A program made the translations under genes and the position numbers. A stretch of 64,000 nt of DNA, taken from Paenibacillus sp. FSL A5-0031 (lineage in GTDB: Bacteria; Bacillota; Bacilli; Paenibacillales; Paenibacillaceae). The notes beneath the pieces are model-generated. The model had not been told where the DNA came from. It was given only the letters and a program-made list of their open reading frames with translations, and made no database searches. Shown piece after piece: positions 51,214 to 59,151 of the stretch (positions are counted from its first letter, which is position 1; each line of letters opens with the position of its first letter). The stretch is from assembly GCF_001956295.1 (NCBI RefSeq), contig NZ_MRTD01000010.1:124001-188000 (forward strand). Direction: 5' to 3'.

Positions 51214-52188
51214 TTAGAATGAACCTCGTGTAGATACAGGGCCGTTATCGATAACCGCTGCAATACGTTCTAGTGTCTCATGATCAAGTTCAATACCTGA
51301 TGCCTTCACGTTTTCTTCGACCTGATCGGGACGGCTTGCACCAATCAAAGCGCTGGATACGTTCGGCTGGCGCAAAATCCATGCTAATGACAGTTGACCT
51401 ACCGTCAGCTCCAATTCGGATGCGATTTCCTTCAGCAGCTCAACCTTCGCCAGCTTTTCCTCCGTTATGCGGTTTTTAAAATTTTCTTGCTTCGCGGCTC
51501 GCGACTCTTCTGGTACATGTTGATTGGAAGAGTACTTCCCTGTGAGCAGCCCTTGTGCAAGCGGCGAGAACACGACCTGCCCGAAGCCCTTTCTAATGCC
51601 AAGCGGTATAATCTCCTTCTCGATATAGCGCTCAAACAAATTATAGATAGGCTGATTCACGACAATACGATCGAGTAAATATTTGTCTGCAATGGCGAAC
51701 GCTTCAGTTATTTGAGCAGCCGTCCATTCGCTGACGCCGACATAATGCACCTTGCCTTGACGGACCAAATCCTCAAAGGCGCGCAGTGTTTCTTCAAGCG
51801 GCGTCTCCTGATCAAAGCGATGGCTGTAGAACACATCTACGTATTCAAGTCCAAGCCTCTTCAAGCTTGCATTTGCCGATTCGATCACATGTTTGCGAGA
51901 GAGCCCGCGATCATTCGGTCCGTCGCCAATTTTTCCATAGACCTTGGTCGCCAGCACATAGGATTCACGGGGATAAGCACGCAGCGTTTCTCCGACTACT
52001 TTCTCGGCTTCACCCTTCGCATACACATTAGCTGTATCAAAAAAATTAATGCCGAGATCATACGCCGTTTGAATCGACTTCACTGCATTTTCACGCTCGA
52101 CATAACCGCCATACGTCAACCAGCTCCCGAGACTAATCTCACTAACCTTTAATCCGCTTGCGCCTAAATTTCGATATTGAATCGCCAT
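51214..52188 (-). CDS. Aldo/keto reductase (AKR, voltage-gated K-channel beta-like group)
   Basis: A 324-aa NADPH-dependent reductase of aldehydes or ketones. With the start at ATG 52188 (site GAGGAGG), the catalytic tetrad is Asp51, Tyr56 (FFDTANVY), Lys82 (LATKVYG) and His123 (YSHRFD). The NADP phosphate-binding region is IGASRPDQVEEN near the C-terminus. The longer frame to 52215 lacks a site. It is a single gene, 81 bp after the monooxygenase gene on the same strand and separate from the PadR operon. It might reduce a carbonyl product of the monooxygenase, by location only. Confidence 0.92.
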   Translation of the reverse strand: MAIQYRNLGASGLKVSEISLGSWLTYGGYVERENAVKSIQTAYDLGINFFDTANVYAKGEAEKVVGETLRAYPRESYVLATKVYGKIGDGPNDRGLSRKHVIESANASLKRLGLEYVDVFYSHRFDQETPLEETLRAFEDLVRQGKVHYVGVSEWTAAQITEAFAIADKYLLDRIVVNQPIYNLFERYIEKEIIPLGIRKGFGQVVFSPLAQGLLTGKYSSNQHVPEESRAAKQENFKNRITEEKLAKVELLKEIASELELTVGQLSLAWILRQPNVSSALIGASRPDQVEENVKASGIELDHETLERIAAVIDNGPVSTRGSF

Positions 52189-52269
52189 ATGAACAACCTC
52201 CTCAAATGTATACAAACGTTAGTTTTCTGCTGCGGCAGCGGAATGACAACTGCTGCCTCATTAAGACCA

Positions 52270-53628
52270 TCAGCCGTTTATCTTTTCTGCTTCTCTGCTT
52301 AAAGCCCATATCGCTTTATGTTTGTTTTCCGGCTTTTCCAGCCCTAAATTCTCGCGCAGTGTTTTGCCCTCATAGGCCGTTCGGAAGAGTCCGCGATTTT
52401 GCAGCTCAGGAATGACCTTATCAACAAACGTCTCCAACCCGCTGTAATAAATATGCGGCAAAATATTAAAGCCGTCCGCGCCGTTATTTCTAATCCAGCT
52501 TTCAATGAAATCCGCCGTTTGCAGTACAGAACCCGTAAACGATACATGACCATGACCGGCTGCGCTTCGAGCAAGAAACTGACGAATCGTCATTTTGTCT
52601 CGTACCGCGGCATCCACCACTACCTCCTGCCGGCTTGTAATGCCTGTCGTTATCGTTCCGTATGGCTTTGCTTTATCGACGGGAACAAGACTATCAAGCG
52701 GATATTCTGACAAATCGACTGTAAAATAGTTGGAAAGCCGCTTTAACGCTTGCTTCGTATTCAGCAGTCCATTAAATTCATCCTCAATATCGCGGGCTTC
52801 TGCTTCCGTATCAGCCACAATCGGACTAAGCCCTGGCATAATGAGCAGCTGCTCCGGCGTCCTTCCATGCTTCTGCAATCTCCCCTTCACATCCGCATAA
52901 AACGCCTGAGCAGCACCTAATGTTTGCTGTGCTGTAAAAATAACATCCGCTGTTTTGGCTGCCAACTCCTTGCCGTTTTCCGAGGAGCCCGCTTGCACTA
53001 GAACCGGATATCCCTGCGGAGGCCGAGGGATGTTAAGCGGTCCTTTTACCGTGTGATATTTGCCCTTAAAGTTAATTTCGTACACTTTGCTTTTGTCCAA
53101 CGAGACATCTGCGGCTCTGTCATAGATCAGCGCATCCTCTTCCCAGCTATCCCAAAGCTGCTTCGTCACCTCAACAAATTCATCGCCGATTTCGTAGCGC
53201 TTTTGCACGTCTGGATGCTCCGTCTTATTAAAGTTTTCAGCATCATCTTGCGAATGCCCCGTTACGATATTCCAAGCAGCCCGCCCTTTGCTGATATGAT
53301 CCAGCGAAGCGAATTTCCGCGCTACATGGTAAGGATCGTTATAGGTTGTACTGACGGTAGCGATAAGTCCAACATGCTTAGTCAGCGCAGCAAGCCCAGA
53401 GAGAAGTGTAAATGGCTCCAGTCTCCTGCCAAGTCCGGAATAGTTGTCGGCTGTAAACAACGAATCAAACAGCCCTCTTTCCGCAATCTTTGCAATGTTC
53501 GCATAATACTCCAAATCCAAATCCTCCTTTGGATTCGAATCCGGATGTTTCCACGCGGCAGAATGATGACCCGCTCCACGCAAAAACACGTTAAAATGCG
53601 CCTTCTTGTCCCGCTTAATCTCGCTCAT
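52270..53628 (-). CDS. LLM class flavin-dependent monooxygenase, NtaA/SnaA/DszA family
   Basis: A 452-aa protein with the family marks HFNVFLRGAGHHSAAWKHPD, LDHISKGRAAWNIVTG, RPPQGYPVLVQAGSSENGK and VIPELQNRGLFR. It is closest in this window to the 60551-61867 product (both start with an NVFLR..GHH..AW.HPD pattern). FMNH2-dependent oxidation of an N- or S-organic compound is the expected chemistry; a separate flavin reductase is required, and the NfrA-like nitroreductase 0.4 kb upstream might supply it. The ATG at 53628 has GAGGGA. A repeat cluster and a motif-bearing terminator lie between it and the nitroreductase gene. Confidence 0.9.
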   Translation of the reverse strand: MSEIKRDKKAHFNVFLRGAGHHSAAWKHPDSNPKEDLDLEYYANIAKIAERGLFDSLFTADNYSGLGRRLEPFTLLSGLAALTKHVGLIATVSTTYNDPYHVARKFASLDHISKGRAAWNIVTGHSQDDAENFNKTEHPDVQKRYEIGDEFVEVTKQLWDSWEEDALIYDRAADVSLDKSKVYEINFKGKYHTVKGPLNIPRPPQGYPVLVQAGSSENGKELAAKTADVIFTAQQTLGAAQAFYADVKGRLQKHGRTPEQLLIMPGLSPIVADTEAEARDIEDEFNGLLNTKQALKRLSNYFTVDLSEYPLDSLVPVDKAKPYGTITTGITSRQEVVVDAAVRDKMTIRQFLARSAAGHGHVSFTGSVLQTADFIESWIRNNGADGFNILPHIYYSGLETFVDKVIPELQNRGLFRTAYEGKTLRENLGLEKPENKHKAIWALSREAEKING

Positions 53629-53729
53629 TTGCCATCCCTCATTTTCGATTCATTATGAAAACACTTTAAGTTTAATGTTGATTCTCAGGCATCGTTTCTT
53701 CACCACGCTATTCGGTGCCACTTGAGTAC

Positions 53730-53920
53730 TTAACAGGAATTTCTCCTGTTCATTCAGCGGAATTCGAAGAGAGCATGGATTTAACAGGAATTTCTCCTGT
53801 TATTTTAGGCATTTTCTGATAAAACCGCTTATTTCCGCCCATTTAACAGGAGCTTTTCCTGTTAAATGGCACCCATCTGATTAATTCGCAAAATTAGCTG
53901 GAGTTTTTCCCGTTAGTTTA
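53730..53920. repeat. Four spaced palindromes of the AACAGGA...TCCTGTT family
   Basis: AACAGGAATTTCTCCTGTT occurs twice (53731 and 53782). TTAACAGGAGCTTTTCCTGTTAA (variant, near 53839) and a decayed copy AGCTGGAGTTTTTCCCGTTAG (near 53898) follow. The spacing is about 51-59 bp. The layout parallels the larger array at 42.5-43.8 kb with a different core. Confidence 0.7.
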
Positions 53921-53962
53921 AAAAACAAGATAAGATTCCAAATAAAATGAGTCTAACTAAAT

Positions 53963-54008
53963 AAAAAGAGACTTAGCTTATCGTCAGCTAAATCTCCGGT
54001 GGTCCGGT
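53963..54008 (-). terminator. Terminator of the nitroreductase gene with ACCGGANNNCCGGAGA motif (copy 2)
   Basis: On the minus strand the motif ACCGGACCACCGGAGA (complement of 53993-54008) leads into a stem GAGATTTAGCT with AGCTAAGTCTC (one mismatch) and a TTTTTATTT tail. It starts 34 bp after the nitroreductase stop codon. Unlike the other three copies it follows a gene. Confidence 0.75.
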
Positions 54009-54042
54009 CGTATGGTATGGATTGTGCCTTTTATAAATAAAT

Positions 54043-54795
54043 TCATTTCAGCTTGAACCCTTGACCTACAAGGAAGTCATGCAAATGATCACGCAGCCGA
54101 TCCGACTTAAACCTTCTTAACATTTCACGAGACCACCTTGTTTCCTGCTCTCCGCCTTTGCCTCCACCTTTGCGCGTAGCATAATACTCCCGAGTGATCG
54201 AATCGTAAGCAATAATTTCATCCTCCAACCCGCTCTGCTTATACGTTTCTTGATGATAGACAGCTGCGAGCGGCAATCTTGGACGAAGATCAGGCTCTTG
54301 ATCAGAAACGCCTACGCACATGCCAAACACCGGATAGACAAGCTCAGGCAGTTCAAGCAATTCCGTTACTTCTTTAGGATTATTGCGAATTCCACCGATA
54401 TAAACGATCCCATAACCAAGTGACTCCGCAGCGATTGCCGCATTTTGAGCAGCCAGTGTCGCGTCAATCGTTCCGAGCAGAAACAGCTCCACGTTCTGAC
54501 GAAGCTCTACATCCTCATGCAGCCTTGCTGCCAATCTGACTTTATTTAGATCGGCACACCAGATGAGAAACACCGGACTTTCCACTATTTGCTGCTGATT
54601 GCCAGCAAGCTCCGCAAGCTTTCGTTTCCGCCCAGAGTCCTTTACCGCAATTACGCTGTAAGCTTGGATATTGGATGAGGTGGAGGCTGCTTGCCCTGCC
54701 AATATGATTTGTTCCAAATGCTGCTCAGGAATGGGCGAGTCTTTATATTTGCGGATGGAGCGATGGTTTTTTAATAAAGCAATAACTTCGTTCAT
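54043..54795 (-). CDS. NADPH-dependent flavin/nitro reductase, NfrA/NfsA-like
   Basis: A 250-aa FMN-binding nitroreductase. The ATG at 54795 (MNEVIALLKNHRSIRKY) follows GAGGAGG; the longer frame runs through the leader terminator and is rejected. FMN-site marks are HRSIRKYKDSPIP, AASTSSNIQAYSVIAV and the central LGYGIVYIGGIRN. The C-terminal RKGGGKGGEQETRWSREML is typical of the NfrA/FRP group, which reduces FMN, nitro compounds or disulfides with NAD(P)H. It may supply reduced flavin to the LLM monooxygenases of this region. It carries its own promoter and an ACCGGA-motif leader. Confidence 0.9.
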   Translation of the reverse strand: MNEVIALLKNHRSIRKYKDSPIPEQHLEQIILAGQAASTSSNIQAYSVIAVKDSGRKRKLAELAGNQQQIVESPVFLIWCADLNKVRLAARLHEDVELRQNVELFLLGTIDATLAAQNAAIAAESLGYGIVYIGGIRNNPKEVTELLELPELVYPVFGMCVGVSDQEPDLRPRLPLAAVYHQETYKQSGLEDEIIAYDSITREYYATRKGGGKGGEQETRWSREMLRRFKSDRLRDHLHDFLVGQGFKLK

Positions 54796-54832
54796 TGCTA
54801 TACCTCCTCTACATGAATAAGTGCTCTTGAAA

Positions 54833-54879
54833 CAAAAAAACCGAAGACACAGATCAACTGTTGTCTCCGGTTTTCCGGT
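54833..54879 (-). terminator. Leader terminator with ACCGGANNNCCGGAGA motif (copy 3)
   Basis: On the minus strand ACCGGAAAACCGGAGA (complement of 54864-54879) overlaps the 5' arm of the stem AAAACCGGAGACA with TGTCTTCGGTTTT (one mismatch), followed by a T run. It lies between the promoter at 54932-54960 and the nitroreductase start at 54795, so it must be read through for expression. Confidence 0.8.
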
Positions 54880-54931
54880 AGAACTATAATTCCGATTATT
54901 CAAACTGTTTTAGTGCGAAAAATGTACTGAA

Positions 54932-54960
54932 AATTTATCACGTAATAAATCTTTTGTCAA
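54932..54960 (-). promoter_or_regulatory. Sigma-A promoter of the nitroreductase gene
   Basis: On the minus strand TTGACA (54955-54960), a 17-bp spacer and TAAATT (54932-54937). These hexamers and the spacing are the same as in the promoter at 63355-63383. Confidence 0.75.
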
Positions 54961-54979
54961 TCATCATTGTTGTACGCAA

Positions 54980-54993
54980 TACGATCTATCGTA
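54980..54993. promoter_or_regulatory. Small palindrome resembling the PadR operator core
   Basis: TACGAT-CT-ATCGTA differs by one base from the inner palindrome of the PadR operator arms at 51079-51127. It lies just upstream of the -35 region of the FAD-oxidoreductase promoter. Possible operator; could be chance. Confidence 0.3.
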
Positions 54994-55012
54994 CCTTTTA
55001 GAAAAAAGTGTA

Positions 55013-55040
55013 TTGCAAAACATATTATTCTTAGTATAAT
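55013..55040 (+). promoter_or_regulatory. Sigma-A promoter of the FAD-dependent oxidoreductase gene
   Basis: TTGCAA (55013-55018), a 16-bp spacer and a consensus TATAAT (55035-55040), 43 bp before the start codon. Confidence 0.7.
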
Positions 55041-55082
55041 ACTCGTCATAAAATCAAAACAACTCAAATGGAGGTGAAATCT

Positions 55083-56207
55083 GTGGTTGATCTCATCATT
55101 ATTGGCGCCGGCCCCTACGGAATTTCACTTGCCGCTCATGCAGCCGCAAGCAAAATGTCCTATGTCCTTCTGGGCAAACCTATGTTTTTCTGGAAGGAGC
55201 AAATGCCGCAAAATATGTTCATTCGCACCCATCCCCGCTACATCAGTCTCTCCGATAAGAATGATGAATTCACCATTGAACGATTCAGCTGCGAAACCGG
55301 CATAGAACTGCAGCCCCCCTTTCCTCGTCCTCATTTTGTTGATTATGCCTTATGGTTTGCCAAACAAACCGATATCATCTTCACTTCGGAGCATGTATCA
55401 GAGCTTCATTATTCATCCTCAAGCTTCATCGTGATCACTCACGAAGGTAAGCAATATCAAGCCAAACATGTGGTCATAGCTACAGGTTTGCAGCATTATA
55501 GCTACATCCCTCCAGTACTAAGCTCGTTGCCGCCTCAGCTCATCTCCCACACCTTCGCTCATCGTGATTTTAAGCCCTACGCAAACAAGAAGGTAGCTGT
55601 TATCGGCAGCGGCCAAAGCGCTTGGGAAGCTGCCGCGCTGCTTCATATGGCTGGAAGCGAGGTTGAGCTTTTGTTCCGGCGTGACGCCGTTCAGTATGCA
55701 AGCGAGGATAATGTCGAATCTGGCCAGAAGCTCCTCGACTCCGCTGAACAGTTCTATCTACAGTCCGACCAGCTCAAGGAGGAGCGGCGAAATACACCGC
55801 GTCAAAGCAGTGTTGCTCCTTTCTTAAAGCCCTACGTAGAAGGGAAAGTGACGATGACTGGCGGCGCAGCCATTGCGCATGCAGAAGCTACGATTGATGG
55901 CAAGGTGCTGCTCCAGCTTGGAAACAATGAAACTCGCCTCGTCGATCATGTTATTGCCGCTACCGGCTATCAGATCAATCTTGACCAAGTACCTTTTCTG
56001 CCGCCCCATGTATTGCAGCATATCGAGCGAGAGCCGTATTCTAATGCAAAATTCCCTCTGCTAAGCGCGCAATTTGAAAGCAGCATACCTGGACTTTACT
56101 TTGCCGGCCCACTAGCGACCTATACACATGGTCCCGCTTTCGGCTTCGTTGCTGGCTTGCGCCAAGCATGCCGATCCATTATTCCTCATATCCAGCAGCA
56201 TACGTAA
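55083..56207 (+). CDS. FAD/NAD(P)-dependent oxidoreductase (flavin-monooxygenase-like)
   Basis: A 374-aa two-dinucleotide-binding flavoprotein. The GTG at 55083 follows GGAGGTGA and is preferred to the ATG at 55068, which precedes that site. The FAD motif is DLIIIGAGPYGISLA at the N-terminus; the NAD(P) motif is KKVAVIGSGQSAWEAAALL in the middle; the ATG-type hinge is ATGYQINLDQVPF. It resembles the class containing lysine/ornithine N-hydroxylases and small FMO-like enzymes more than pyridine disulfide reductases, since no CxxxxC pair is seen. It is divergent from the nitroreductase. The substrate is unknown. Confidence 0.87.
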   Translation: MVDLIIIGAGPYGISLAAHAAASKMSYVLLGKPMFFWKEQMPQNMFIRTHPRYISLSDKNDEFTIERFSCETGIELQPPFPRPHFVDYALWFAKQTDIIFTSEHVSELHYSSSSFIVITHEGKQYQAKHVVIATGLQHYSYIPPVLSSLPPQLISHTFAHRDFKPYANKKVAVIGSGQSAWEAAALLHMAGSEVELLFRRDAVQYASEDNVESGQKLLDSAEQFYLQSDQLKEERRNTPRQSSVAPFLKPYVEGKVTMTGGAAIAHAEATIDGKVLLQLGNNETRLVDHVIAATGYQINLDQVPFLPPHVLQHIEREPYSNAKFPLLSAQFESSIPGLYFAGPLATYTHGPAFGFVAGLRQACRSIIPHIQQHT

Positions 56208-56215
56208 TAAAAGCA

Positions 56216-56252
56216 GGGGCAAATGAATGCAACATTCACTTGCTCCTTCGCT
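56216..56252 (+). terminator. Terminator of the FAD-dependent oxidoreductase gene
   Basis: GGGGCAAATGAATG (56216-56229) pairs with CATTCACTTGCTCC (56233-56246), 14 bp with one mismatch and one G-T pair, followed by a T/C-rich tail. Confidence 0.65.
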
Positions 56253-56291
56253 TTCCTTCCTTATCCTATTCCAATCTGCTTAAATGAACAG

Positions 56292-56329
56292 CACAAAACA
56301 AAGGGGCCGCATTTTACGCTGCACCTTTG
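56292..56329 (-). terminator. Terminator at the end of the monooxygenase/binding-protein operon
   Basis: CAAAGGGGCCGC (56299-56310) pairs with GCTGCACCTTTG (56318-56329) with two mismatches; on the minus strand a TTTTG tail follows. It is 15 bp after the solute-binding protein stop codon. Confidence 0.65.
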
Positions 56330-56344
56330 CTTTGGCTCTCTAAT

Positions 56345-57730
56345 CTACTTATCTCCTATTGTCGTTCGGAGCGTTTCAACGTCTTTATTGATGGCCTCCG
56401 TTGCTTTGCGAATTGCAGAGTTTACATCCAACCCGTTGATGGCTAAATCCTCAGCCGCCTCTGTCAATCTTGTCGTTATTTCCAGTTCGTAGGGATGAAC
56501 GTAATGCTCCTGCAGCGGCTCGCCAATAAACACGTTTTGCACCGTTTTACCCTGCAGCACTGGAATGTCCAGCCCATATTCCTTCTCCAGCTCTGGATTA
56601 ATAACAGCCGGAACCCGGCCATTTCTAGATAAAATCCGCTGGCCCTCATCCGATAAAATTTCAGCAATGACTTGGAAAGCTTCATCCTTATGCTTGCTCT
56701 GGCTGTTCACCGAAAGCGAATGAATTTGCGCCTCTCTTGTTTTGCCCAGCTGGTCGCTAAAGTTTGGTGCCGGAGCGAAATCCCAATTAAACTCAACGCC
56801 CTGCTGACGCAGCTCCTCCAGCGGACCGATCATATTTGCCAGCCAAGTTACCCGCATGCCGATAATTTGATCCTTCATAAATTGATCGCGTCCCCAGTTC
56901 CATGTATGGTCTGGCGTTACGTAACCAGGAATTTCAAAGATGCGCTTGTTAAGCTCAAACACGCGCAGCCAGTCGGGCGTATCGAGTGCAGCATTTCCCG
57001 TATCATGATCGACGTACGGCAGCCCCAGCCCTTTGGCTAGCCCCGTTAGGTTATCAACCGATAGACCGATATACTGCACGCCATTCTCCGTACGAGTCAG
57101 CTTTGCAGAAATATCCAGCACCTCATCCCAGGTCAGCTGTTTTTCTGTAGGATACGGAACACCAAACTTATCAAAAATATCTTTATTATAGTAGAGGATA
57201 TGCTGATTGGAGTTAAACGGAATCGCATAGATTTCGCCTCCCTTGTCTTTCGTTATATCTTTGATGTAGTCATACAAAATCGGTTTGATCCGGCTCTCAT
57301 CAAAATGATGGCGTTTAATCAGCTCTCTCAAATCCTCATAGGCACCCGTTCGAATAATGCGCTGATGGGAGGAAGAGGAGGAATAAATAATGTCCGGAAC
57401 ATGTGTGGAAAGCACTTCTTCATTTGTAGTTGTTGCCGCAGGCGTTATTCTTTCGATGGTTACATTTGGATACTTTTTCTTAATTGGGTCCGCTATAAGC
57501 GTATTAAATTCCACGTCAGGAAAAGTGCCGCTCGTGCTGAAAAGGGTTAACGTAATCGGCTCGTCGCCGAGCTTTTTGAAGTCCGCTTCTTCCGCTACGG
57601 CTGTGTTCGTTTCTTGCTGCTTATTTGCTTTGCTCTCAGCCTTATTGGCCGGTGTATTGTCCTTACTGGCACAAGCCCCCAATAAAGCAAACAACATTAA
57701 AATAACTACGCCTATCGTAAGTTTTTTCAT
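56345..57730 (-). CDS. Extracellular solute-binding lipoprotein (family 1), paralog of the 59152 gene
   Basis: A 461-aa lipoprotein: signal MKKLTIGVVILMLFALLGAC with the lipobox LGAC, then an Asn/Lys/Glu linker. The body is a CUT1-type binding protein (DEPITLTLFSTSGTFPDVEF, then YPNVTIERITPAATTT, ILYYNKDIFDKFGVPYPTEK). It is highly similar along its whole length to the product of 59152-60522, down to the C-terminus (SAIRKATEAINKDVETLRTT), so the two arose by a fairly recent duplication. It is the last gene of the operon of three LLM monooxygenases and two binding proteins. No permease lies within the operon; the permease gene beyond 63400 could serve both. Confidence 0.92.
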   Translation of the reverse strand: MKKLTIGVVILMLFALLGACASKDNTPANKAESKANKQQETNTAVAEEADFKKLGDEPITLTLFSTSGTFPDVEFNTLIADPIKKKYPNVTIERITPAATTTNEEVLSTHVPDIIYSSSSSHQRIIRTGAYEDLRELIKRHHFDESRIKPILYDYIKDITKDKGGEIYAIPFNSNQHILYYNKDIFDKFGVPYPTEKQLTWDEVLDISAKLTRTENGVQYIGLSVDNLTGLAKGLGLPYVDHDTGNAALDTPDWLRVFELNKRIFEIPGYVTPDHTWNWGRDQFMKDQIIGMRVTWLANMIGPLEELRQQGVEFNWDFAPAPNFSDQLGKTREAQIHSLSVNSQSKHKDEAFQVIAEILSDEGQRILSRNGRVPAVINPELEKEYGLDIPVLQGKTVQNVFIGEPLQEHYVHPYELEITTRLTEAAEDLAINGLDVNSAIRKATEAINKDVETLRTTIGDK

Positions 57731-57803
57731 GATTAAACTCTCTCTCCTCTATCATGAGGTACAGCTGTGTCGTTTAATAGCCAACAAGCTCTCACCTAGT
57801 CTT

Positions 57804-59126
57804 TTAAAGTACAGCTTTGCTCTCATAACGAATATTCGCCGGCCGCTTCAATCCAAGCTGCTCTCGCAAGCTCGTTCCTGAATATTCCGTCCGAAACAAT
57901 CCGCGATTTTGCAGCTCTGGAATCACCTTATCTACAAACTGCGTAAGGCCGCTCGGGAAAATCTGTGGCATAACATTGAACCCATCAGCAGCGCCGTTAA
58001 CAAACCAATTTTCAATCACATCTGCAAGCTGCAGAGGCGTACCCGTAAACGTAAAATGTCCTCTGGCTCCTGCTAGGCGATTAATCAATTGCTTCAGCGT
58101 TAACTGCTCATGGCGGACGAGATCCAGTATGAGCTGATGTCTGCTCTTATTGCCATTAACCTCATCCGTTTCACGCACACCCTCCAATGAAAGCGGCTCA
58201 TCAAGCGGATACTCGGATAAATCAATGCCTAATCGTTCCGATAGCTGTTTAATTGCACCATCTTTATTTACATAATTGAATAATTCGCTCTCGATTTCTC
58301 TCGCTTCCTCCACCGTGTCTGCCAATATCGGGCTAATACCCGGCAAAATCTTCAGCTGGTCAGCCTCTCTTCCATACTTCGGCAGTCTTGATTTCACATC
58401 CTTATAAAACTGCTGAGCACTTTCAATGCTTTGATGCGCGGTAAAAATAACTTCCGCTACCTTTGCCGCAAATTCCTTGCCGCTCTCCGAGGAACCCGCC
58501 TGCACCAGCACAGGATAACCCTGCGGCGGCCTTGCGATATTCAGAGGTCCCTTCACCGAATAATATTTTCCTTTAAAATCAATCGTATGGACTTTGTCCT
58601 TATGGACGCGAGTTCCTAACGTTTTATCATTAATGACCGCCTCATCCTCCCAGCTGTCCCAAAGCTGCTTGGCGATTTCTACGAATTCATCTGCTTCCTC
58701 GTAACGCAGCGCATGATCGGGATGATCCTCCCTCCCGAAATTATGTGCGGCTGATCCAGCACCCGTAACGATGTTCCAGCCCGCTCTCCCTTTGCTTATG
58801 TGGTCTAGAGAGGCAAACTTCCGTGCCACATGAAAAGGTTCATTATACGTAGTGCCAACCGTAGCAATTAAACCGATATGCTTCGTCCTGCTTGCCAGCG
58901 CAGCCAGCTCTGTGAATGGCTCGAGCTTATTGGAGCGTCCGATATAGCCATCAGCCAAAAATACGGAATCCATTAGTCCTCTTTCAGCCGTCTGAACGAT
59001 TTGCAGCACATGCTCGAAATCAAGGTTGCGGCTCGGCTCCGCCTCCGGCAGCCGCCATGAAGCTTCGTGATGGCCGGTTCCGAACAAAAAGGCGTTGAGA
59101 TTTAATTTGCGCTCCGATTCTCCCAT
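57804..59126 (-). CDS. LLM class flavin-dependent monooxygenase, NtaA/SnaA/DszA family
   Basis: A 440-aa protein starting at ATG 59126 (site GAGAGGGG). Family marks are KLNLNAFLFGTGHHEASWR, DSVFLADGYIGRSN, LDHISKGRAGWNIVTGAG, RPPQGYPVLVQAGSSESGK and VIPELQNRGLFR. It is most similar to the 61867-63201 product (shared SERKLNLNAFL opening, INRLAGARGHFTFTGTPLQL near residue 345). It lies between two solute-binding protein genes. The expected reaction is FMNH2/O2-dependent cleavage of an organic N- or S-compound; the paralogs may cover related substrates. Confidence 0.9.
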   Translation of the reverse strand: MGESERKLNLNAFLFGTGHHEASWRLPEAEPSRNLDFEHVLQIVQTAERGLMDSVFLADGYIGRSNKLEPFTELAALASRTKHIGLIATVGTTYNEPFHVARKFASLDHISKGRAGWNIVTGAGSAAHNFGREDHPDHALRYEEADEFVEIAKQLWDSWEDEAVINDKTLGTRVHKDKVHTIDFKGKYYSVKGPLNIARPPQGYPVLVQAGSSESGKEFAAKVAEVIFTAHQSIESAQQFYKDVKSRLPKYGREADQLKILPGISPILADTVEEAREIESELFNYVNKDGAIKQLSERLGIDLSEYPLDEPLSLEGVRETDEVNGNKSRHQLILDLVRHEQLTLKQLINRLAGARGHFTFTGTPLQLADVIENWFVNGAADGFNVMPQIFPSGLTQFVDKVIPELQNRGLFRTEYSGTSLREQLGLKRPANIRYESKAVL

Positions 59127-59151
59127 ATTTAATCCCCTCTCCATCGTCTGC

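Larger units (their letters stand above)
53629..54042. other. Intergenic region, 414 bp, repeats and terminator
   Basis: This stretch holds the AACAGGA palindrome cluster (about 53730-53910) and the copy 2 motif terminator (53963-54008). The promoter of the monooxygenase gene at 53628 must lie near or inside the repeats, but I cannot choose one. No small gene is visible. Confidence 0.6.

Noticed and set aside
54043-54903. Longer nitroreductase start at 54903
   Set aside because: The extra N-terminus would translate the leader terminator and has no ribosome site, while ATG 54795 has GAGGAGG.
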